Positions 27,211 to 36,736 are shown, numbered from the stretch's first letter. The stretch: 64,000 bases of DNA from Pseudocalidococcus sp964653145 (GCA_964653145.1 CAZZCG010000016.1:15787-79786), one strand, 5' to 3'. Notes: a model not told the origin generated them from the sequence alone. Made by a program: numbers and translations.

Positions 27211-27558
27211 CAATTGTCCCCCAAAGGGTAGAAACTATGGGTCGATTAGGGAGGAGCTTGGACGATTACTGTGGGAGAAAAGCTTCGCAGACACAGGTGA
27301 CTCAGAGCCCCAATAAGAATATATACCTACTTGATCGTATGTTGCAAATTGTAAACATATGCGGACTTTCATGAATTACTCAATTTGAAAGCCTTAAAAG
27401 CCTTGTCTGGACTTGATTTTGGCAAATGGAGATTGAGTGCATACCCTTGCCATTGAAAAAGTTAATTCAGAAAATTAAGAAGCATAGAGGCCGACTTGTA
27501 GCTTCCCCAAAGCCCGGAGCTACCCCCTGATACCCAAGACAGAAATTATTTTTCTCAG
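27211..27558. other. Intergenic region upstream of ndhD
   Basis: About 345 bases between the ndhD start and the stop of the next minus-strand gene. AT-rich stretches near 27320-27370 may hold the ndhD promoter. I see no RNA gene or open frame worth calling. Confidence 0.4.
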
Positions 27559-27924
27559 TTATTTATTGCTGGCATTGGCTGGGGATGGTGAGGAATTCAC
27601 AGTGTTGAGGTGAATCTGCTGAATATCGTCGTGGGATGTTAGGTAACTCAGAACCTGCTCGGCGGACATGAGGCGCTTGAGGACAACTTGACCAATCCCT
27701 TGAGGCTCAGCTTCCGTATTCAGGTCTGGCCCGGGTTTGACTTCTACCATTAAGATTGCTTCTTCAACTTGATAGAGCCAAAGTTTTTCCTGTTGCTCTA
27801 CCACCATTAGGTTGGTCTGTTGAATCATCGGGGGGCGCCGCCATACCGCTAAGTTCCAAATCCCCGCTGGTTCCCAAACTCGCCCAACACTCCAACCTTC
27901 CGACAGGAAAAAATATTTCATCAT
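27559..27924 (-). CDS. Conserved cyanobacterial hypothetical protein
   Basis: 121 residues, starting MMKYFFLSEGWSVGRVW. The even spread of W residues in the first 30 positions, the LYQVEEAILMVEVKP block and the acidic character look like a real soluble protein, and I recall similar small proteins in other cyanobacteria without a known function. The C-terminal 20 residues are low complexity (S, P, A, N). It follows the HTH-like gene 27992-28330 on the same strand at a 67-bp distance and could share a transcript with it. Confidence 0.65.
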   Translation of the reverse strand: MMKYFFLSEGWSVGRVWEPAGIWNLAVWRRPPMIQQTNLMVVEQQEKLWLYQVEEAILMVEVKPGPDLNTEAEPQGIGQVVLKRLMSAEQVLSYLTSHDDIQQIHLNTVNSSPSPANASNK

Positions 27925-27991
27925 GGCTCTTAATTGCTCAACGGTATTTTACCGCCCAGGCCTGGAACTATGGCGCATTGGCCGGAAAAGT

Positions 27992-28330
27992 TTATGGCTG
28001 AGATTCAAGCAACCGGCGAATGGCCTGGAGTTCAGCGAGAATATTGGCCAGCAGTTGTTGGGTTTGGTCCGGGGGGATTTCCTTAAACTCAACGGTGACA
28101 GATTTAAACTTCAGAACATCTTTGGCAAAACGGGCGACTTCCTGGGGATGAAAAAGTAGGGGTTGTCTGCGGCTGCGGCGAATTTCAGGGTTTAAGCGAC
28201 TGGGGTCAAAGGGACAGTTAAGTTGCTGACTATCCGTATTGATGTACCGATAAATTGAAGCTCGGGAGCGATGCAGCAGGGCCTGGACTTGATCTAAATC
28301 CAGCAAGTCGGGAGTTGAGGCGGCATTCAT
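27992..28330 (-). CDS. Small helix-turn-helix protein
   Basis: 112 residues from the ATG at 28330; TTG and GTG starts just upstream also stay in frame. The segment LDLDQVQALLHRSRASIYRYI near residues 10-30 reads like the MerR/excisionase-type helix-turn-helix, and the later HPQEVARFAKDVL fits the same fold. The C-terminal part (PPDQTQQLLANILAELQAIRRLLE) is a leucine-rich helix suited to dimerisation. Likely a DNA-binding protein; its target is unknown. It lies 41 bp downstream of the YraN gene on the same strand. Confidence 0.6.
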   Translation of the reverse strand: MNAASTPDLLDLDQVQALLHRSRASIYRYINTDSQQLNCPFDPSRLNPEIRRSRRQPLLFHPQEVARFAKDVLKFKSVTVEFKEIPPDQTQQLLANILAELQAIRRLLESQP

Positions 28331-28371
28331 CGGCACGGTCAAGGGGAATAAACAACCGGTGGTTAATCATC

Positions 28372-28806
28372 TTAAGGGGTAAAAGCATCTGGAATATAGT
28401 CCACAAGCCAAAATTGATGCTCACCCTGGCCTGGGATGGTTCCGGTTCCCAAATCTGTGATCATTCCTCGATTGCCTAGGGGGGAGCCTGCCCGTTGATA
28501 GACCAACAATGCCACATCAAACCGCATCGAACGCTCGGCTAACTCCGGATTGTCGGCTAAAAACAATAATGCTGCTTGAGTCACTTTGGTTTGTTTATTC
28601 TGATTAATGGCCAACAACCCTCCCTGGTCGAGACTCTGGGCCTGGCGAGTCTTGACTTCAATGAATAGCAACGTTTGATCCGGGGCCTGGGCTACGATGT
28701 CTAACTCACCCCAACGACACTGCCAATTTTGCGCCAAGACCTCCATGTCCTGGGATTTTAGCCAACGTGCCAAGAGCAATTCACCCAGGTGACCCACTGA
28801 TTTCAT
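28372..28806 (-). CDS. YraN family (UPF0102) nuclease-fold protein
   Basis: 144 residues beginning MKSVGHLGELLLARWL. The restriction-endonuclease-like core motif is clear: the early GE-LLA segment, then GELDIVA (acidic D36) and FIEVKTR (E50, K52). Length and motif order match UPF0102/YraN. The function is not settled; the fold implies DNA or RNA binding or cleavage. It is the first gene of a likely three-gene minus-strand run with the HTH-like and hypothetical genes. Confidence 0.88.
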   Translation of the reverse strand: MKSVGHLGELLLARWLKSQDMEVLAQNWQCRWGELDIVAQAPDQTLLFIEVKTRQAQSLDQGGLLAINQNKQTKVTQAALLFLADNPELAERSMRFDVALLVYQRAGSPLGNRGMITDLGTGTIPGQGEHQFWLVDYIPDAFTP

Positions 28807-29381
28807 AGTAGATTGATGAATGCAAAAGTAAATGGATTATAAATGCTATCAATAATGTAAGTTTCAGACAACTTCCATCAATCTCTGTGCTTATCTACCT
28901 ACCAGGACTTTTGAAAAGTGCAAAGAACTCATGGGTCAATTGGAAGAATTGGATTTCAATTCGAGGATTCAACAACGTTCTAAAATCGTAAAAACAACAA
29001 ATTAAGGAACTTTGTGATTCGAACTTGTTGGCAAATATGAATGATTTGGGCAATCGATATGATCATCAGTTGGAATCTCGTTTGGTTCAGCTAGTTGCGC
29101 AAACGTTTAAGTGATCAACCCAAAATTTTAAACAAAGTAATGGCTGGCGAGAAAGGATTCGAATTAAAGAAGAAAATATTGAAAAACTCGTTCCCATCAA
29201 TCTTGGTTAACAACCTAAGTAATTTAAGAATATCGTTACATCCTAGCCAAATGCTCAATACTTGGAAGTCATAAATAGTGACAAACTTAATCATAAATTT
29301 TCTGATATCTGTCCCTATATTTAAAAAGCCACATTGACGATTAGCCCTTGGACTGAGATATGAATTAAACTAATTAAAAAA
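28807..29381. other. Intergenic region with possible decayed gene
   Basis: About 575 AT-rich bases marking the right-hand (3') border of the polysaccharide locus. On the plus strand an open frame runs 28856-29005, a second frame continues from about 29006 to 29116, and a third runs 29140-29274. Each is short and none is recognised, but the first two can be joined by one frameshift into a helical, charged peptide. No tRNA or repeat was seen at this edge. Confidence 0.35.
28856..29274 (+). pseudogene. Possible frameshifted gene remnant
   Basis: Reading 28856-29005 gives a peptide containing FEKCKELMGQLEELDF; one frame further on, to 29116, gives KELCDSNLLANMNDL and QLESRLVQLVAQTFK before a stop; then MAGEKGFELKKKI starts at 29140. 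The helical, charged character across frame changes suggests a broken gene, but with no identified parent this could be chance in AT-rich sequence. Confidence 0.2.
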
Positions 29382-30047
29382 TCAATAAACAAATCCTTTT
29401 GTACGCAAAAAATACTTATAATTATTAGGAATTTTTCGAATTAGCTTACACGGTGAACCAGCATATAGTGAATGGCTATCTTTAAGAACCTTATTTAACA
29501 GCGAGTTGGCTCCTAAAACGGAATAACTTGGTAACTGGCTTCCACCGAGAATTACAACATTCGTACCAATAAAGCAATAATCACCAATTTCAACTGGTTT
29601 GCATTCCTGACAGGATTCCTGAATATTAATACTATGAGTTATAATTTGAGAGTGAAACCCAGCAAATGTCGAGAAATTACCAATTCTAACAGAATCAGTA
29701 CAATCAATAATATGACGATTAGTTATGGCAGAGTGCTCGCCAATAATGAGTTGCGGTTTGCGTTCTGTTTGGTGGGCAAAGTGCTGTGAATCAATCTTCG
29801 GATATCCAGTAATCCAGTTACCCCGGCCAATTCTGGAATAGTTGCCAAGTTGAAGTAATGATAGGTTCTTGCATACGTTAAGATGCCCAATCGATGAATG
29901 CGGCCCCATACTAAGATTTTTAGGAAATACCCAAGATAACCCAATTCTACTTGTTGGATGAATTTGGTATTTTAGGAATTTTACAAGCAAGAAACGCTTA
30001 ATTGACCAAGGTAAAATAACAATCAAGATGTATAGAATACTACCCAT
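29382..30047 (-). CDS. Hexapeptide-repeat acyltransferase of the polysaccharide locus
   Basis: 221 residues. An N-terminal hydrophobic stretch (ILYILIVILPW) is followed by left-handed beta-helix repeats of the [LIV]G-x4 type, for example IGRGNWITG, IGEHSAITNRHII, IGNFSTFAGFHSQI and IGDYCFIGTNVVI, ending in YSVLGANSLL and YAGSPCKLIRKI. The pattern matches WcaF/NodL-like O-acetyltransferases that modify sugar hydroxyls using acetyl-CoA. A catalytic histidine could be that in NRHIID or ITHS. Its ATG overlaps the end of the preceding glycosyltransferase gene by 8 bases, so translation is coupled. It is the last gene of the locus. Confidence 0.85.
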   Translation of the reverse strand: MGSILYILIVILPWSIKRFLLVKFLKYQIHPTSRIGLSWVFPKNLSMGPHSSIGHLNVCKNLSLLQLGNYSRIGRGNWITGYPKIDSQHFAHQTERKPQLIIGEHSAITNRHIIDCTDSVRIGNFSTFAGFHSQIITHSINIQESCQECKPVEIGDYCFIGTNVVILGGSQLPSYSVLGANSLLNKVLKDSHSLYAGSPCKLIRKIPNNYKYFLRTKGFVY

Positions 30048-31155
30048 GACCTAGAATCTCTCGGTATATTCTCAAATAAGAAAAAATCATATTTTCCGTA
30101 GTAAATTTAGCTAAATTGTCAAAGCCTTTTTTGATTAATTCTTCACGAACTTTACTATCTTCTAAGCTAAGTATAGCCTGAGCGAATCGCTCTTCATCGT
30201 GCAACGGGCAGACAATAGCACCTTTACCAGCAACTTCTGGAACTGATGTCTGATCACTGCAAATAACGGGACAACCACAACTCTGAGCTTCCAAAATCGG
30301 CCATCCAAATCCCTCTGCTGTAGAGGGAAAAATCAATGCGAATGCTCGGTTATAGAGTGCCTCAAGGGTTTGATTATCAGGCTTTTCAATTTGAACTATC
30401 CGATCAAAAATATTCAGTTCATTAGCTAGGTTAACTAAGGCTGGAGTTAGTGGTTGTCCAGCAAAAACTAATACACCAGGCCAAGTATCTTTAATTTTAC
30501 TAAATATTCGTATAACTCCATCACGATTTTTTCTTTTAAGACTTGAGCCAACGTGAAATAAATATTGGATTGAGGGAGTAAACCAACGAAAATGCCCTAA
30601 ACGAGCTTGTAGCTCACTAGATGAAATAGTTGAGTAGCGGAAATTCAATCCTAAATAGATAACAGAAACTTTATCTTTACCAAACTTTGTTAATTTTACA
30701 AGATCCCTTTCCGTAGCCCAAGAATCGCAAACAACAAATTGAGATTTTTTTAGACATTTGAGAATAAGTTTTTGTAAGAAATAACCGAAACCTGAAGCTG
30801 GACAGTCTAGAACCTCTCCCAGCGCACCCCTTACAGCAAGAAGGTCGTGACACGTAATTAAGTGTTTTTTATTTCTAAGAAAAGGTATGTAAATTGAGTT
30901 GCTATGATCGCAAATGTGTATGATATCGGCTTTGAGGAACCACAGCTTAGGCACAAACAGAATAAATTTATCAATATACCCTAACCACTTGCCAAGACCC
31001 TGATGCGGGTTTCCCAAACGCCCCAAGATTATAGTGGGATGAATCAATTGAACACTATGGCCAAGTTGTAGGTAATGTTCCTGTAAAACTCTCGCGAACC
31101 GCAACATACTCTCTTGTCTATCTGGTAAATAGTTGCTAATTAGAGCAATTTTCAT
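30040..31155 (-). CDS. Family 1/GT4-type glycosyltransferase
   Basis: 371 residues, GT-B fold. The N-terminus MKIALISNYLPDRQESM and the C-terminal donor-site block FALIFPSTAEGFGWPILEAQSCGCPVICSD with the EX7E-type signature are typical of GT4 retaining enzymes. HVGSSLKRKNRDG near residue 200 is the phosphate-binding region. Donor is likely a GDP- or UDP-sugar; the adjacent gmd makes GDP-linked donors plausible. Ends in an 8-base overlap with the acyltransferase gene and starts 15 bases after gmd. Confidence 0.9.
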   Translation of the reverse strand: MKIALISNYLPDRQESMLRFARVLQEHYLQLGHSVQLIHPTIILGRLGNPHQGLGKWLGYIDKFILFVPKLWFLKADIIHICDHSNSIYIPFLRNKKHLITCHDLLAVRGALGEVLDCPASGFGYFLQKLILKCLKKSQFVVCDSWATERDLVKLTKFGKDKVSVIYLGLNFRYSTISSSELQARLGHFRWFTPSIQYLFHVGSSLKRKNRDGVIRIFSKIKDTWPGVLVFAGQPLTPALVNLANELNIFDRIVQIEKPDNQTLEALYNRAFALIFPSTAEGFGWPILEAQSCGCPVICSDQTSVPEVAGKGAIVCPLHDEERFAQAILSLEDSKVREELIKKGFDNLAKFTTENMIFSYLRIYREILGHG

Positions 31156-31170
31156 AGGGGTAATTTCTTT

Positions 31171-32133
31171 CTATTGGGATGGCATCAAAATAGAATCAAC
31201 CATTTGGGCGGCAATATGGTGGAGTGAAGTTTTAGCCTGCCATCCGAGCTTAATTGCTGCCTTTTCAGGATTGCCACAGCTATTGGCTATGTCGGTCGGT
31301 CGGAATAATGCTGGGTCACTCACAACATGATCACGCCAATCTAGGCCCAGATGCTCAAACACATAGGAAATAAATTGCTCCAGAGTATGGCTTTTTCCAG
31401 TAGCGATTACAAAGTCTTCTGGTTCTGGTTTTTGCAACATTAGGTGCATCGCCACGACATACTCAGGCGCCCAACCCCAATCGCGCTCAATTTTTAAATT
31501 ACCTAATCGTAGTTTTTCCTTGCCACCATTTGCAATATCGCATCCAGCCTGGACAATCTTTTGAGTTACAAATCGTTTTGGACGCAAAGGAGACTCATGG
31601 TTAAATAATATCCCCGAACAGGCGTAGAGACCATAGGCTTCTCGATAGTTTGCTACTTGCCAATGGGCAGCAGACTTTGCAACAGCATAGGGACTGCGGG
31701 GATGAAAGGGAGTTTGCTCATTTGCTGGAGCTTGTGATGTGTCACCAAAACACTCACTTGAGCCAGCATTATAAAGTCTAATATCAGGATTAATAAAGCG
31801 AATAGACTCCAAAAGATTTAAAGTGCCAATTGAAATGCTTTCTAATGTTTCTACAGGTTGCTCAAAAGATAGCCCTACAGAGGTTTGACCAGCTAAATTA
31901 TAGACTTCATTAGGCTCAACTTTTCTGAGAACTTGTAGAACACTTCGAAAATCATTAAGAGACATAGAATAAAGAGACACTTTTTCCTTTATGCCTAGTT
32001 TAATTAAATTATTGAATGAGCTAATCTGGGCATCTCGAGATGTTCCATAGACAACATATCCCCTGTCTAATAATAATTTTGCTAAATACGAACCATCCTG
32101 ACCGGATATTCCACAAATTAAAGCCCTTTTCAT
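31171..32133 (-). CDS. gmd: GDP-mannose 4,6-dehydratase
   Basis: 320 residues from the ATG at 32133; the frame continues to a GTG at 32154 that overlaps the upstream stop. The short-chain dehydrogenase fold has the nucleotide motif GISGQDG at residues 8-14, catalytic GSSECFG near 125-130 and YAVAK (Y149, K153). The block LFNHESPLRPKRFVTQKI is diagnostic for GDP-mannose dehydratases. It converts GDP-mannose to GDP-4-keto-6-deoxymannose. At 320 residues it is shorter than most family members (about 340-370). No second enzyme (fucose synthase, reductase or aminotransferase) for the 4-keto product was recognised in the locus. Confidence 0.88.
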   Translation of the reverse strand: MKRALICGISGQDGSYLAKLLLDRGYVVYGTSRDAQISSFNNLIKLGIKEKVSLYSMSLNDFRSVLQVLRKVEPNEVYNLAGQTSVGLSFEQPVETLESISIGTLNLLESIRFINPDIRLYNAGSSECFGDTSQAPANEQTPFHPRSPYAVAKSAAHWQVANYREAYGLYACSGILFNHESPLRPKRFVTQKIVQAGCDIANGGKEKLRLGNLKIERDWGWAPEYVVAMHLMLQKPEPEDFVIATGKSHTLEQFISYVFEHLGLDWRDHVVSDPALFRPTDIANSCGNPEKAAIKLGWQAKTSLHHIAAQMVDSILMPSQ

Positions 32134-32150
32134 GAAATTAATACACCAAA

Positions 32151-33446
32151 TCACATTTCCATTTCATCTTGAAGATTTATTGATGCCAAACAAAGCCCAC
32201 TCCCAAGTGCCATAAACCCCAATGTAGTCGGTTGAGCAATCTGTCCATTAAGCACGCTAGGACCAGCAAAAGCGAAAAGTAAAAGCGGCAAGGAATTACC
32301 AATTTTTCCAGCATTAAGCGACTTCCAAAGCATATCAAGAAGTATTAATATCCTCAATAAAATAAAAGAAAATCCAAAATATATTCCGCACTCTAGAACA
32401 ATTCTAGGCCACTCACGCTCAGCCAATAAAAATGTAGCTTCGCCAGATAAAAGAATTGAAGCAAAGTTAGTTCCTAATCCCATGCCATATCCGATCGGTG
32501 GTAGTAAGGGACTCAAATCAAAAGCTGTTAAGTATCCCTGAGCAATACGTGAGGGTATATCCCCACCAATGTCAGTGTTGTAAGACTTTGAAACGTTTTC
32601 CAAACGCTGGTTAAAGATACCAAGGCCCTCAGAAAAAGCGGGAATGAAACTCAAAGCAAACAGGCTGACAAATGCAGAGATTACGATAAAGGGGATACGC
32701 TGTCCAGACTTTGGATTTAATAACAACTGAACGGGTAACACTAAAAAGATTAATAAGCAGCCAATAACAGCGGTACGACTTGTAGATACCCCCAGTGCCA
32801 AGGGAATACTAATTGCTGTAATTATAATCAACCATCTTGGATAGGTTTTAGGAGTTAGTAAGCCATAGAGAAGAAACGAAGTAGCAAATGCTAAATATTG
32901 AGCGGCACCCGAAATAAAAGAAAACAAACCAGGGGGCCTAACTTTTCCACCCGCACCCAAAATTTGACCAACTTCACCATCGCCCATCGTACCTGCATTG
33001 ATAAAATCATTTGGTGATGCCGAAAATTGCATAACCATAATTATCGCCATAACTGGGGTCAGCATTAGGGTCCATCTGCCCATGTTTTTGACATCTGCAA
33101 CTGTAAAAATACTAGGAATTATATAAATTAATGGAAGATGTAGAAAGTAAACTCGCCATCCGTAAATAGTAATAAATATGTTTGCATCAGGATCTGTGAT
33201 TAGTTGTAAAAAGCCAAGGACTATAAACAAAATACCTAGGATTAGAATCAACGCCATCATAAGATTTCTAGTGATACGGCCAGTTTGCAACGCAAAAAAA
33301 TAAATAAATATAGCGACTGGATCTCGAATAATTAAGAGGGGACCAGATAAACCTGGAAAGACCCATTTACGTAATGCACCCTCAAATATTAGTAGCCAAA
33401 AGTATATCCAAATTAACTGCTTTGCTCGAACTAAGCTTTGTTCCAT
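32151..33446 (-). CDS. O-antigen polymerase/ligase-like membrane protein (Wzy-like)
   Basis: 431 residues from the ATG at 33446. It is very hydrophobic with about ten to twelve predicted membrane spans and a larger polar loop around residues 260-310 (FSEGLGIFNQRLENVSKSYN), the usual topology of Wzy and WaaL proteins. The N-terminal block FEGALRKWVFPGLSG is a feature I associate with a group of putative polysaccharide polymerases. The likely job is to polymerise lipid-linked repeat units on the periplasmic side. Sequence conservation in this family is weak, so polymerase versus ligase cannot be decided. Confidence 0.7.
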   Translation of the reverse strand: MEQSLVRAKQLIWIYFWLLIFEGALRKWVFPGLSGPLLIIRDPVAIFIYFFALQTGRITRNLMMALILILGILFIVLGFLQLITDPDANIFITIYGWRVYFLHLPLIYIIPSIFTVADVKNMGRWTLMLTPVMAIIMVMQFSASPNDFINAGTMGDGEVGQILGAGGKVRPPGLFSFISGAAQYLAFATSFLLYGLLTPKTYPRWLIIITAISIPLALGVSTSRTAVIGCLLIFLVLPVQLLLNPKSGQRIPFIVISAFVSLFALSFIPAFSEGLGIFNQRLENVSKSYNTDIGGDIPSRIAQGYLTAFDLSPLLPPIGYGMGLGTNFASILLSGEATFLLAEREWPRIVLECGIYFGFSFILLRILILLDMLWKSLNAGKIGNSLPLLLFAFAGPSVLNGQIAQPTTLGFMALGSGLCLASINLQDEMEM

Positions 33447-33478
33447 ATCCACACTTTATGAAAGAATAAATGGGCAAG

Positions 33479-34720
33479 TTATAAACACTTTTTGATTTCG
33501 GAAATTATTTTTCTGCTATAGCTCTCCCAAGTCAAAGCTTTTGCTCTTTCAAAGGCGGCACTACTCATCATGGGTATTGCTTCTCGATTATCTGCAAACC
33601 ATGCCAGCTTTTCGGCAATACTCCTAGGAGAGCGGATAGGAACTAAAAAACCTGTAACCCCTTCTTCAATCAAGTCGTCTGCACCTGCATTATATGTTGT
33701 GATTAAGGGTAAACCAGAAATCATTGCTTCTTGCTGCACAAGGGCCCGACCTTCAACTATTGAGGGGAAAAGGAAAATATCACAGCTCGCCATGACTTGC
33801 AACACCTCGGAGTGAGGTCGCGGTGGATAGTATTTAAAATTGGGATATTCCTGCCTATAAAATTCCAAGGATGCTTTAAGTGAACCAAGAATGACTAATT
33901 CGATATCCGGACGATTAAGTAGCTTAAAGGCCGCAAATATATCTGCTAATCCTTTGCGCTGGGTCATAGAACCGACAAAGAGAACTCTTAAGGGTATGTT
34001 TTTGTCTAAACACTTAAAGTTCCGATGAGGTAAATCAAGTCGAGGTGAACCAAACTCTGATACGATTACTTTTTTATTTTCAACTAGTTCATGTGGTAAA
34101 GAGTCTCTAACAAACTTACTAGGACAAACGACGAAATCAGCAAGCATCAGCTCATTGGTCTTTCGATTTAATTTTGCCTGAGAATTGCGAGTTCCAATCA
34201 GTGTTGGCTCCCATAGTGGGTATCGTTCTGCTTCCTGCTTCAGTAATAATAAGCCAGTCTCCCAATAGGCAATGGGCAGATCATAAAAACAAGTTATGCC
34301 TTGTTCTTTTGCTCTGGAAAAAGTACGGAAAGCTCCATCCTCATAGCAATAAACGACTTTGATTGATCTAACTCTATTAGCCTTTTGGAGATATTCATCA
34401 AGGTATCGATCTATATCTTGATAAACAGCATCAACACAGGCATAACCAGTTTCATGGCTAGTTAAAAAATTAATCCCATATTTTCTAGATATAAGTCGAA
34501 TAAATTCTTTAAAAGGCCTTGTTTTCACGCAATTACGATTAATAGGGAAACTTCTTCTCAAGAGTTCAACCTTTAGGGAAGAAGGTACACATGATAATAA
34601 TAATGATGTATCACTAAAATTCATAGTCGTAAAAAATTTAAACTCTAGATTCTCCCTTACTATTTGCGCTAATAAAGCCTTTGAAAAGGTATTACCAGTG
34701 GGGTGAGAGACTACAAGCAT
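33479..34720 (-). CDS. GT4-type glycosyltransferase
   Basis: 413 residues. The C-terminal half has the GT-B donor site: RVLFVGSMTQRKGLADI near 245, then FLFPSIVEGRALVQQEAMISGLPLITT with the ending ...TGFLVPIRSP. The N-terminal half is divergent, as expected for the acceptor domain. Sugar and acceptor are unknown. Its ATG shares one base with the upstream stop (TAATG), so it is translationally coupled to the preceding glycosyltransferase gene. Confidence 0.87.
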   Translation of the reverse strand: MLVVSHPTGNTFSKALLAQIVRENLEFKFFTTMNFSDTSLLLSCVPSSLKVELLRRSFPINRNCVKTRPFKEFIRLISRKYGINFLTSHETGYACVDAVYQDIDRYLDEYLQKANRVRSIKVVYCYEDGAFRTFSRAKEQGITCFYDLPIAYWETGLLLLKQEAERYPLWEPTLIGTRNSQAKLNRKTNELMLADFVVCPSKFVRDSLPHELVENKKVIVSEFGSPRLDLPHRNFKCLDKNIPLRVLFVGSMTQRKGLADIFAAFKLLNRPDIELVILGSLKASLEFYRQEYPNFKYYPPRPHSEVLQVMASCDIFLFPSIVEGRALVQQEAMISGLPLITTYNAGADDLIEEGVTGFLVPIRSPRSIAEKLAWFADNREAIPMMSSAAFERAKALTWESYSRKIISEIKKCL

Positions 34721-35745
34721 TATTTTTTGTTTGAAACGTCTTTAAGTACATTGATATAACGTTGAGCAACATAATGTGAGGAATGTTGATACAGATGATT
34801 TTCCCTGTAGGCTTCAAAACTTCTAAGATATTTGCAATTGGACAGTAAATTAAGAAGAATTGTAGCGAGAGCAGAATGATCTCCATTAGGAAAAGTTACT
34901 CCACAGGAGCCAATCGCATCTTTCAATCCACCACCTTCAGATCCAACAACGATACAACCACACGCAATACCCTCAAGAGCAACGACACCAAAGGGCTCAT
35001 TCCATAGAGATGGAATCACCATAATTTTGTGCCGGTTTAGTAGTTGAACTAATTCATCGCCAGACATCGCTCCTGTAAATGTCACTTGACTGCGAAGTGA
35101 TAGCTCATCTACCTGATTCTCTAGATTCTGTCTTTCTACCCCATCTCCAATAATGGTAAGTGATGCATAAATAGATTTGTTGTTTAGGATACTGATAGCT
35201 TTAAGCAAAATATCTACGCCTTTATCAGAAACCAAACGCCCAAGAAAAACAATATCCAAGGATCGTTCAAAACTGCTATCAATCTTAAATAATCTTTCTT
35301 GATATGGGTCGCCAATAATTATGCTCGGACAATATAAAGTCTCAGCAATGGCTTTAGAGATAGAAATAATCTTGCAAAATCTTAACAAATTTAATTTGAT
35401 TATATCGATAATACGAATTCTACCACTGGCTGACCGTATCCAAGTATGTATAGCTACGACACACGGCTTTCCAAGAATAAATGACTGAAAAAAGTAATTA
35501 AGAGAAATATTGTTATGAAAAACAATATCACTCCATGCATTAAGTTTTAAAAAAGTTAGTAAATCAGGTCTGCGTACTACAGAAAAATTAAATGTCTTAG
35601 TAATATCATCATCACGAAGAAGCGTATGAGTTACAAGTACAATTTCATGACCAAACTCAACAAATTTATTACTAAGCAACTCAGAAACAGTTTCAACACC
35701 TCCAATATTTGGATAAAAAGTATAAGAAATAAAGAGTATTTTCAT
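34720..35745 (-). CDS. GT4-type glycosyltransferase
   Basis: 341 residues from the ATG at 35745, which opens MKILFISYTFYPNIGGVET, the usual GT4 N-terminus with a GGVE loop. The frame is open further upstream but would overlap the pyruvyltransferase-like gene and carries a non-family sequence. Donor-domain motifs: IVFLGRLVSDKGVDILLKA and VIPSLWNEPFGVVALEGIACG. The enzyme would add one sugar to the repeat unit on the cytoplasmic face. TAATG coupling to the next gene. Confidence 0.88.
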   Translation of the reverse strand: MKILFISYTFYPNIGGVETVSELLSNKFVEFGHEIVLVTHTLLRDDDITKTFNFSVVRRPDLLTFLKLNAWSDIVFHNNISLNYFFQSFILGKPCVVAIHTWIRSASGRIRIIDIIKLNLLRFCKIISISKAIAETLYCPSIIIGDPYQERLFKIDSSFERSLDIVFLGRLVSDKGVDILLKAISILNNKSIYASLTIIGDGVERQNLENQVDELSLRSQVTFTGAMSGDELVQLLNRHKIMVIPSLWNEPFGVVALEGIACGCIVVGSEGGGLKDAIGSCGVTFPNGDHSALATILLNLLSNCKYLRSFEAYRENHLYQHSSHYVAQRYINVLKDVSNKK

Positions 35746-35770
35746 TAAAGATTCAGAAGCAATAATGCCA

Positions 35771-36736
35771 TTAGTCAAACTGAAGCAATTTAACAGACGG
35801 AAAATTATCCTTAATAGAGTAATTGTAACAGCCAATGTACTTATGGTTGTTTGCAGGAATTATAAAAGTTTCTTTCCCCAACAAACCAGAAAGAATACCA
35901 ACATGCAATCTTGTTGTAAAGGTAATAGCTGATGAAGCAGTAATTTTAACGAAGTCATCAAAAATTACATTGTGAGGCAAGCTGATATCGTCGTTGTAGT
36001 AAGGTAAGTTTTTTAAATGCTTATAATTCTTTTCAACAAATTCTTTGGTCTGATTACTCAAAACAGAATTGGAATAAATAGATTTTGAAAAAACTGACTT
36101 GAGGGCCGACTTTAATTGGCTTGGAACATAGGAACGAATTGTTTCAGGAATTTTATAAACGGCTGGTTTTGGTGTTGATCCCTCAATGTCAAAACGTTCA
36201 ACAATGAGAACAAAATCTTCACTCAAATTATCTTTAAGATTGTACAAAAGTGATGAATTGTGAAGATTAAATGCTAAATCGTGTTCTAAATATGTACTAA
36301 AGCCCTGAATGTCTGTTAATGAAAGAAGTAATTCATAGCTAATTGGATCTCTTGCAAAGATAACGGTCTCAGCAGACCTTTGCAAAACTAATTTGCGTAG
36401 AGAAGATACAGAACTTTTATTTACAGAACTTGGAAATATAACAATTGGCTTATCCTTAAATTCAATCAAAGCTTTTGTCTGCTCGGATTTGTAAATATTG
36501 ATGTTCTCAGTGTAGGAAAGCCAGCCCCCTCCACAAATGAAAAAAACATCAGCATCTTCAGGAGTACTAATTAAATTAAATCCCTTATCTTCAATATATT
36601 TATTAGTACCAAATTTGATGAGAATGTCCCCATTGTTACCAGTTAACCTATCAAAGAAGACTGAGCAATCTTTAAATTTAAGAGTTACTGAATCTAAGAC
36701 ACTGTAGTTGAAAAAGTTGTCCATTTCTGCTGCCAT
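35771..36736 (-). CDS. Polysaccharide pyruvyl transferase-like protein
   Basis: 321 residues. The N-terminal glycine-rich block GNNGDILIKFGTNKYI, the FFICGGGWLSY segment and the C-terminal TTRLHVGILSGLLGKETFII fit the PF04230 polysaccharide pyruvyl transferase family, which puts ketal-linked pyruvate (or in some members another group) on exopolysaccharide sugars, from phosphoenolpyruvate. Base composition is strongly AT-rich, as in the neighbours. An ATG four codons in (start 36724) is an alternative. Between two glycosyltransferase genes, consistent with a decoration role. Confidence 0.75.
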   Translation of the reverse strand: MAAEMDNFFNYSVLDSVTLKFKDCSVFFDRLTGNNGDILIKFGTNKYIEDKGFNLISTPEDADVFFICGGGWLSYTENINIYKSEQTKALIEFKDKPIVIFPSSVNKSSVSSLRKLVLQRSAETVIFARDPISYELLLSLTDIQGFSTYLEHDLAFNLHNSSLLYNLKDNLSEDFVLIVERFDIEGSTPKPAVYKIPETIRSYVPSQLKSALKSVFSKSIYSNSVLSNQTKEFVEKNYKHLKNLPYYNDDISLPHNVIFDDFVKITASSAITFTTRLHVGILSGLLGKETFIIPANNHKYIGCYNYSIKDNFPSVKLLQFD

